Shown here one piece after another: positions 5,170 through 9,340 of a DNA stretch of 9,340 bases; positions within the stretch are counted from its first letter, which is position 1; every line of letters begins with the position of its first letter. The translations under genes and the position numbers were made by a program. The stretch lies in NCBI GenBank assembly GCA_028718575.1, contig JAQULN010000081.1, positions 1 to 9,340 on the forward strand, given 5' to 3'. The DNA is from Candidatus Krumholzibacteriia bacterium (GTDB lineage Bacteria > Krumholzibacteriota > Krumholzibacteriia > LZORAL124-64-63). The notes under the pieces were generated by a model. The model made no database searches. It was not told the origin of the DNA and saw only the letters and a list, made by a program, of their open reading frames with translations.

Positions 5170-7953
5170 CTACCGCTCGCTGTGCATGGCCGCCGTCGAC
5201 CGCGCCCGCGCCTCCCGCAATCCCTCCTCGGCTTCCCCTGTCCGCGCATCCTCGGTGCCCAGCGCCGCCGCGAGGATCCGGTGCGCCTCGCCAAGGGCGG
5301 CCTCGGCGTCGCCCGGGCGCCCGAGATCGACGAGGCAGCGGCCCCACAGCGTCAGCGCGCGCCCGATCCGCCAGCTCTCGGGCGGCAATTGCGAGCGCAG
5401 CGCGGCGACGCTCGCCGCCAGGTGCGGTTCGGCCGCGCGGGGATCGCCGCCCTCGTGCAGGGCCTGTCCCAGCAAACCCTCCGCGACCGGGGTGTACAGA
5501 TGATCGGGACCCAGCGCGGTCAGCACGCGGGCGCGCGTCTCGCGGATCGTGGCGAGCGCAGTCGCGGGGTCGTTCAGACGCAGATATAGCAGCGCCAGGT
5601 TGAGGCGGCTGGCGAGCGTCGCCGGATTGTCCGGTCCCAGGAGCGTTTCGCGCCGGCGCACGACCGCTTCGGTATGAGTCAGAGCTTCGTCCAGACGCCC
5701 CGCGTCGGACAAGCCGAGCGCGTAGTTGCTCAAGAACCGCAACGTCGTGGGATGATCCGGTCCGTAGACCTCGCGCGCCAGGTCCCACGATCGCTCGTAC
5801 AAGGGCAGCGCGTCAGCGTGCCGACCGGCTTGGCGGTACAGGCTGCCGAGCGATTGCATGTCGGCCAATAGACCAGGGTGATCGGGCCCGAGGTGGTTGC
5901 GGTCAAGCTCGAGGGCGGCCAACAACAGCTTCTCGGCAGCCTCGAACTCGCCCTTGGCGAGGTAGGCCGAGCCCAGCGCCGTCAAGAGGCTGCTCCTGAG
6001 GTCGGGGCCGACCGCCGCGCCCGCGGCGATCAGGTCCCGGGCTTCTTCGAGGATCGTGATCGCGGCGTCCGGCTGCTCGTTCAGCACGCGGACCCCGCCC
6101 AGGTCGATGAGCGCCGTCACGAGGTCGGTCGCGGTCCGCCGCTCGCCGTGACGTTGTTCGTGCAGCAACGCGACGAAGGTCGAGTCGGCCGCCGCGTACC
6201 GGCCGGTATCGCGCAGCAGCAGGCCCTGCTCGCGCCGCAGCGAGGTCGTCGATCGGTCGAGCGGCGGGCGCAGCGCCAGGCCCTGCGCGAGGTGGTGCGC
6301 AGCCTCGTCGAAGCGCGCGAGGTCGCGGTAGACCCGGGCCATCACCAGATGCAGGCGCGCGGCCACGTCGGGCTGGCCGGCGAAGTCGCGGCTCACCCTG
6401 GTCGCGGCGGCGTCCAGCACTTCGACCACGGTCACGTCGCGGCCTTCGGCGCCCGGCACGGCCGCACCGAACATGGTCGACAGGAACGCCAGCACGTTCT
6501 CGGCTTCGGCGCGGGCAGCGACCGCCGCGGCGCGCTCGTGCTGCGCCGTGACGAGCGAGTAGGTCAGACCGCCTGCCGCCACCGCGAGAGCTGCCGCGAC
6601 GATGCCCGCGAGCGCGAGCCCGCGCCGGTGCCGGCGCATGTACTTGCGTGCCCGATAAACGAGCGATGGCGGGGCGGCTTGCACAGGCTCGTCGGCGAAG
6701 TAGCGCTGCAATTCCAGCAGCAGGTCCTGCACGGTCTGGTAGCGCCGCAGCCGGTCGGGCTCGAGGGCGCGCAGGGTGATCCAGTCGAGATCGCCGCGCA
6801 ACATCACGCGCACCCGCTGGATATCGCCGCCGCGCCGCTCGGCGAGCGTGGCGATCGCCGCGTTGACCGGCCGCCACCGGCGCGACGGCGGCAAGGTGGC
6901 CGAGCGCCGCAGCAAGTCCTCGTACTCGGCTGGCGCGCGGCCGCGGAACAGCTCCGTGCCGTGCGGCAAGCGGCCGCAGAGCAACTCGTAGAGGATCACG
7001 CCCAGGCTGTAGACGTCGGTGGCGGTGTCGACGCCCAGAGCGGAGGCGGCGGCTTGTTCGGGGCTCATGTATGCCGGCGTGCCCACGGCCCGGCCCGGCA
7101 GCGTGGCCAGCGGTTCGGCGGCGCCGGCTCCGTCGGACATGTCGTTCGCGCCGGTGGCGGCCGCATTGGCTGCGGCGCTCGCCGCGCCGGCGAGGCGCGC
7201 CGCCCCGGCGACCTTGGCGAGGCCGAAATCGATGATCTTCACCAGCGGCCGCCCCTCGACCAGGGCGACCAGGATGTTCGCTGGTTTCAGGTCGCGGTGC
7301 AGAACGCCGCGTTGATGAGCGTGCTGGACCGCGAGGCAGATCTCTCGAAACAGTTCCAGCCGCGCGCGGATGCCCAGCCGCAGCCGGTCGCAGTACGCGG
7401 TGACCGGCTCCCCGCGAACGAGTTCCATGACGAAGTAAGGGCGTCCGTCCGGCGTCGCCCCGGCGTCGACCACACGGGCGATGTTGGGGTGGTCGAGCAG
7501 GGCCAAGGTCTGCCGCTCCAGCGCGAACCGAGACAGGATTTCCTGGGTGTCCATCCCTGGCTTCAGGAGCTTGAGCGCGAGCGAGCGCCGGATCGGCCGC
7601 GTCTGCTCGACTTCGTAGATGACGCCGTATGTGCCCTCGCCCAGCTGCCCGCGCAGGCGGTAAGGGCCGATCGTGTCGGGGACCGCGCCGGTTCGAGCGT
7701 GGCTGCCGTCGCGCGCAGACGAGGCGAAAGCCGGAGTTTCCGCCGGATCAGCCGCGGCGGTAGGCGCGGTGGAGACGATCGAGATATTAGGGGTCTCGGC
7801 GCGCTGCAGCAGCGCCAGGACTTCGTGGCGCAGGTCGGGGTCGCGCGGGCAGGCGGCTTCCAGCCAGGCGTGCCGTTCGGCCGGCGGCCGCGCGGCGGCG
7901 CCGTCGTAGTAATAGCAGAGTCGCTCTTGCCGTGATCGCTCGGAGGTGTTCAC
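5170..7953 (-). CDS. Transmembrane Ser/Thr protein kinase with C-terminal TPR repeats
   Basis: 927 residues. Phosphorylates Ser/Thr on unknown targets. Order: N-terminal helical segment (about 10-52, PPAERHAWLEAACPRDPDLR), often seen in kinases of this type; linker; Hanks-type kinase domain about 96-420; one TM helix about 446-467 after basic RRHRRG; then TPR helices to the end. Kinase residues: Gly-rich loop GEGTYGVIY (105-113), Lys128 in LALK, Glu146 in ALERQTL, HRDLKPAN (219-226, catalytic Asp221, Asn226), DFG (242-244), GTPAYMSPE (291-299), DVYSLG (313-318). All key residues are present, so it should be active. The activation segment carries an Ala/Gly-rich insert (about 248-285). TPRs are of the kinesin-light-chain type: glycines opening GPDHP-like motifs sit at 689, 731, 773, 815 and 899, in exact 42-residue register. 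With the kinase cytoplasmic, the TPRs would lie outside the inner membrane and could sense a partner (inference). The start is GTG 7953, with only a weak Shine-Dalgarno. Divergent from the ECF sigma gene at 8241. Confidence 0.95.
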   Translation of the reverse strand: MNTSERSRQERLCYYYDGAAARPPAERHAWLEAACPRDPDLRHEVLALLQRAETPNISIVSTAPTAAADPAETPAFASSARDGSHARTGAVPDTIGPYRLRGQLGEGTYGVIYEVEQTRPIRRSLALKLLKPGMDTQEILSRFALERQTLALLDHPNIARVVDAGATPDGRPYFVMELVRGEPVTAYCDRLRLGIRARLELFREICLAVQHAHQRGVLHRDLKPANILVALVEGRPLVKIIDFGLAKVAGAARLAGAASAAANAAATGANDMSDGAGAAEPLATLPGRAVGTPAYMSPEQAAASALGVDTATDVYSLGVILYELLCGRLPHGTELFRGRAPAEYEDLLRRSATLPPSRRWRPVNAAIATLAERRGGDIQRVRVMLRGDLDWITLRALEPDRLRRYQTVQDLLLELQRYFADEPVQAAPPSLVYRARKYMRRHRRGLALAGIVAAALAVAAGGLTYSLVTAQHERAAAVAARAEAENVLAFLSTMFGAAVPGAEGRDVTVVEVLDAAATRVSRDFAGQPDVAARLHLVMARVYRDLARFDEAAHHLAQGLALRPPLDRSTTSLRREQGLLLRDTGRYAAADSTFVALLHEQRHGERRTATDLVTALIDLGGVRVLNEQPDAAITILEEARDLIAAGAAVGPDLRSSLLTALGSAYLAKGEFEAAEKLLLAALELDRNHLGPDHPGLLADMQSLGSLYRQAGRHADALPLYERSWDLAREVYGPDHPTTLRFLSNYALGLSDAGRLDEALTHTEAVVRRRETLLGPDNPATLASRLNLALLYLRLNDPATALATIRETRARVLTALGPDHLYTPVAEGLLGQALHEGGDPRAAEPHLAASVAALRSQLPPESWRIGRALTLWGRCLVDLGRPGDAEAALGEAHRILAAALGTEDARTGEAEEGLREARARSTAAMHSER

Positions 7954-8240
7954 GCGCGGCCCGCCTGTTCGGAAAAGGATCCCGATAGAGGATAGTATAA
8001 ATCTCGTATTTGGGCGAGGGCGGGTTCGCGCGACGGCCTGCGTACCCGGAACCGACGCCGCCCGGCGCGCATCCCGCCCGCAATCCCGCTCTTTTCTCCC
8101 GGCCCGTTCTGTTGTTCCATGAACGATATCAGGAACCGGACCGAACCCGGATGCGGTCGCGTGCGTCTGGATGGCGCTGAGATGCAGAGCGCACCGCGAC
8201 AGAGCCGCCGCGGCGACAACGCCGCCAACCGAGGCGAACC
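7954..8240. promoter_or_regulatory. Shared divergent control region of kinase and ECF sigma genes
   Basis: These 287 bases hold no gene I can support and separate two outward-facing genes. An AT-rich island at 7985-8010 stands out in GC-rich DNA. It carries TATACT on the minus strand (8000 down to 7995), about 42 bases before the kinase GTG, and TATAAA on the plus strand (7996-8001). Each matches five of six -10 bases, and they overlap, so RNA polymerase could be captured in either direction. No matching -35 hexamer is visible for either. GGAACC occurs at 8048-8053 and 8132-8137, resembling the -35 element of many ECF promoters. Confidence 0.45.
8143..8170 (+). promoter_or_regulatory. Candidate ECF-type (autoregulatory) promoter of the sigma operon
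   Basis: GAACC at 8143-8147 is followed after 16 bases by CGTCTGG at 8164-8170. This is the general layout of ECF promoters (GGAAC-like -35, 15-17 bases, CGTC-like -10). A perfect GGAACC lies 11 bases upstream at 8132. The implied transcript would start about 65 bases before the GTG at 8241. Autoregulation is common for ECF sigma factors, but the sequence preference of this one is unknown, so this is a pattern match only. Confidence 0.3.
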
Positions 8241-8855
8241 GTGACCACGATGGACGACCGCACCCTCATCGAACGCTGCCGCCGAGGCGACGAACTGGCC
8301 TGGGAGGCGCTGGTCACGCGCTACCAGGCCCGGGTGTGCAGCGTTGCTTTCACCTATACCGGCAGCGAGGACGACGCACTCGATGTGGCGCAGGAGGTTT
8401 TCGTACGCGTCTGGCGGCGGCTCGACACCTGTCGCGACGCCGACCGTTTCGCCGGCTGGCTGCTGCAGATCGCGCGCAACGCGTGCCTGGATCACTTACG
8501 CCGGCGCAAGGCGCGGCCGCCCGCGCAAGACCTGCCCGCCGACGAGCTGTGGAACCTGGCCGACGATCGCCCGCGGCCCGATGCCCGGGTTACGGTGGAG
8601 GACCAGCGGCATGTGGTCGAGGTGGCGCTGCAGCACCTGAGCGTGATCAACCGCGAGGCCATCCTGCTGAAGGACATCCAGGGCCTGCCCCTCGAGGAAA
8701 TGGCCAGCCTGCTCGACCTGCCGCTGGGCACGGTCAAATCGCGATGCAGCCGGGCGCGCATCGAACTGGCCAGGGTGGTGGCCGGGATGCTCGGCTCCGG
8801 GCCGCAAGGCGGCCCGGGCGCGGGGCCCGGTCTCGACGCGGAGGCGGCGCGATGA
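8241..8855 (+). CDS. ECF-family RNA polymerase sigma factor
   Basis: 204 residues. Directs RNA polymerase to a small set of promoters, probably when released by the anti-sigma factor encoded next. Region 2 spans about 17-90 (WEALVTRYQARV, then DALDVAQEVFVRVWRRLD, the core-binding/-10 part, then FAGWLLQIARNACLDHLRRR). A variable Pro/Asp-rich linker follows (91-120). Region 4 is about 124-178: REAILLKDIQGLPLEEMA (138-155), then the helix-turn-helix LPLGTVKSRCSRARIEL (160-176). There are no region 1.1 or 3 sequences, as usual for ECF. The tail after 183 is Gly/Pro-rich (GSGPQGGPGAGPG) and outside the family core. GTG 8241 is chosen because GAGG ends 6 bases before it; ATG 8250 has no Shine-Dalgarno and would lose only three residues. 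The stop codon overlaps the anti-sigma start (ATGA), implying translational coupling. The divergent kinase may belong to the same signalling circuit. Confidence 0.95.
   Translation: MTTMDDRTLIERCRRGDELAWEALVTRYQARVCSVAFTYTGSEDDALDVAQEVFVRVWRRLDTCRDADRFAGWLLQIARNACLDHLRRRKARPPAQDLPADELWNLADDRPRPDARVTVEDQRHVVEVALQHLSVINREAILLKDIQGLPLEEMASLLDLPLGTVKSRCSRARIELARVVAGMLGSGPQGGPGAGPGLDAEAAR
8797..8817 (+). repeat. Perfect 9-bp GC hairpin in the 3' end of the sigma gene
   Basis: CCGGGCCGC (8797-8805), loop AAG, GCGGCCCGG (8809-8817) form a perfect stem of nine G-C pairs. It lies 34 bases before the anti-sigma ATG at 8852, within the dispensable Gly/Pro-rich tail of the sigma protein. There is no U-tract, so it is not an intrinsic terminator. 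It could influence ribosome passage or the sigma to anti-sigma ratio (inference), or be a by-product of Gly/Pro codons in GC-rich DNA. Confidence 0.5.
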
Positions 8856-9340
8856 AGAACAATCCGTTCGATCCCCGCCGGCGCCAGCGACGATTCGGCG
8901 ATCCCGACCTCACCCGCCGCATCCTCGACCAGACTAGCGGACGCGCCTGCGCGCGCGCCGAGCAAATCCTGGGCGGTCGCTGGGACGGCGACCTCGAGCG
9001 CGTCGACGCCGAACTGCTGGCCGCCCACCTGGAGCGTTGCGGCGACTGCCGCGCGCTGGCGGCCGCCCTCGAACGCTTGCAGCCGCTGCTGCCGCTTTTA
9101 GCCGAGCGCGAGCCCGGTCCGGCATTCACCGCGGCGGTGCTCGCCGCCACGAGCCGGCGGCAAGCGGCGACAGGTCGCGAGCCGCTGCTGCAGGTCGCCC
9201 CGGGGCCGCGGCCGGCGACCGTGGCGCCGCTCGCGACGGTCGAACGCTGGGCGGACCGGCTGCAACGGAGCGTCCGCCGCGCCTGGGAACGCCCGCGTTT
9301 CGCCCTGGAAGCGGCCTGGGCCGCGGCGGCGGGCGCGACC
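8852..9340 (+). CDS. Zinc-binding anti-sigma factor (C-terminus cut by window edge)
   Basis: 163 codons are visible with no stop. It likely binds the upstream sigma factor and keeps it from core polymerase. Seen: a zinc-type anti-sigma motif, H59-x3-C63-x2-C66 (AAHLERCGDC), with Cys33 upstream in CARAEQILGGRWDGDLE as the probable fourth ligand; this is the zf-HC2/ZAS layout. After about residue 80 comes an Ala/Pro/Arg-rich linker, and the last visible part (RPRFALEAAWAAAA) looks like the lead-in to a transmembrane helix, which would place the sensor part across the inner membrane. The helix itself lies beyond the edge. The N-terminal 20 residues are basic (RRRQRR). ATG 8852 overlaps the sigma stop (TGA 8853-8855), so both proteins are probably made in fixed ratio from one mRNA. 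High GC, like its neighbours. Confident on type; the signal it answers to is unknown. Confidence 0.88.
   Translation, partial: MKNNPFDPRRRQRRFGDPDLTRRILDQTSGRACARAEQILGGRWDGDLERVDAELLAAHLERCGDCRALAAALERLQPLLPLLAEREPGPAFTAAVLAATSRRQAATGREPLLQVAPGPRPATVAPLATVERWADRLQRSVRRAWERPRFALEAAWAAAAGAT

Noticed and set aside
5878..7935. Very long plus-strand open frame (685 codons) opposite the kinase gene.
   Set aside because: The minus frame encodes an intact kinase with every catalytic motif. Long antisense frames are common in high-GC genes, and this one is Arg/Gln/Gly-rich without any domain.
7950..8495. Minus-strand 181-codon open frame across the kinase/sigma gap.
   Set aside because: It overlaps the start of a clear ECF sigma gene and the divergent control region, has no domain, and ends just inside the kinase start. 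Treated as chance.

Overview
This is a high-GC bacterial window (44 of 60 bases are G or C in 6541-6600) with six protein genes and no RNA gene, insertion sequence, CRISPR array or phage gene that I can see. The outer-membrane-type DUF5916 protein points to a Gram-negative cell envelope. The large Ser/Thr kinase with TPR repeats and the ECF sigma/zinc anti-sigma pair are types common in Acidobacteriota, Gemmatimonadota, Planctomycetota, Myxococcota and candidate phyla such as Krumholzibacteriota or Eisenbacteria. I cannot place it more precisely, and the phylum is an inference.

Layout from left to right. (1) 1-2734, minus strand: a signal-peptide-bearing CBM9-like/DUF5916 predicted outer-membrane beta-barrel protein. 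It runs off the left edge, probably only a few codons before its stop. (2) 2928-4103, minus: a fold-type I PLP aminotransferase of an atypical subgroup. (3) 4300-5109, plus: an unrecognised secreted protein. It is clearly poorer in GC than its surroundings (27 of 60 in 4621-4680) and looks like an acquired or orphan gene. (4) 5170-7953, minus: a 927-residue transmembrane Ser/Thr protein kinase with an exactly 42-residue TPR periodicity at its C-terminal end. (5) 8241-8855, plus: an ECF sigma factor. (6) 8852-9340, plus: its overlapping zinc-binding anti-sigma factor, cut by the right edge.

The functional core is the right-hand third. A kinase gene and a sigma/anti-sigma operon are divergently transcribed from one 287-base control region. 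That region holds an AT-rich core with -10-like sequences on both strands and several GAACC-type elements that could be an autoregulated ECF promoter. The sigma and anti-sigma genes overlap by an ATGA junction, so translation is probably coupled. A perfect 9-bp GC hairpin lies just before that junction. The left-hand genes (barrel protein, aminotransferase, orphan secreted protein) show no evident pathway link to each other or to the regulatory module.

I do not see a clear undescribed multi-gene system. The most novel-looking single item is the secreted low-GC protein at 4300-5109. The most interesting arrangement is the kinase/ECF/anti-sigma divergent cluster.
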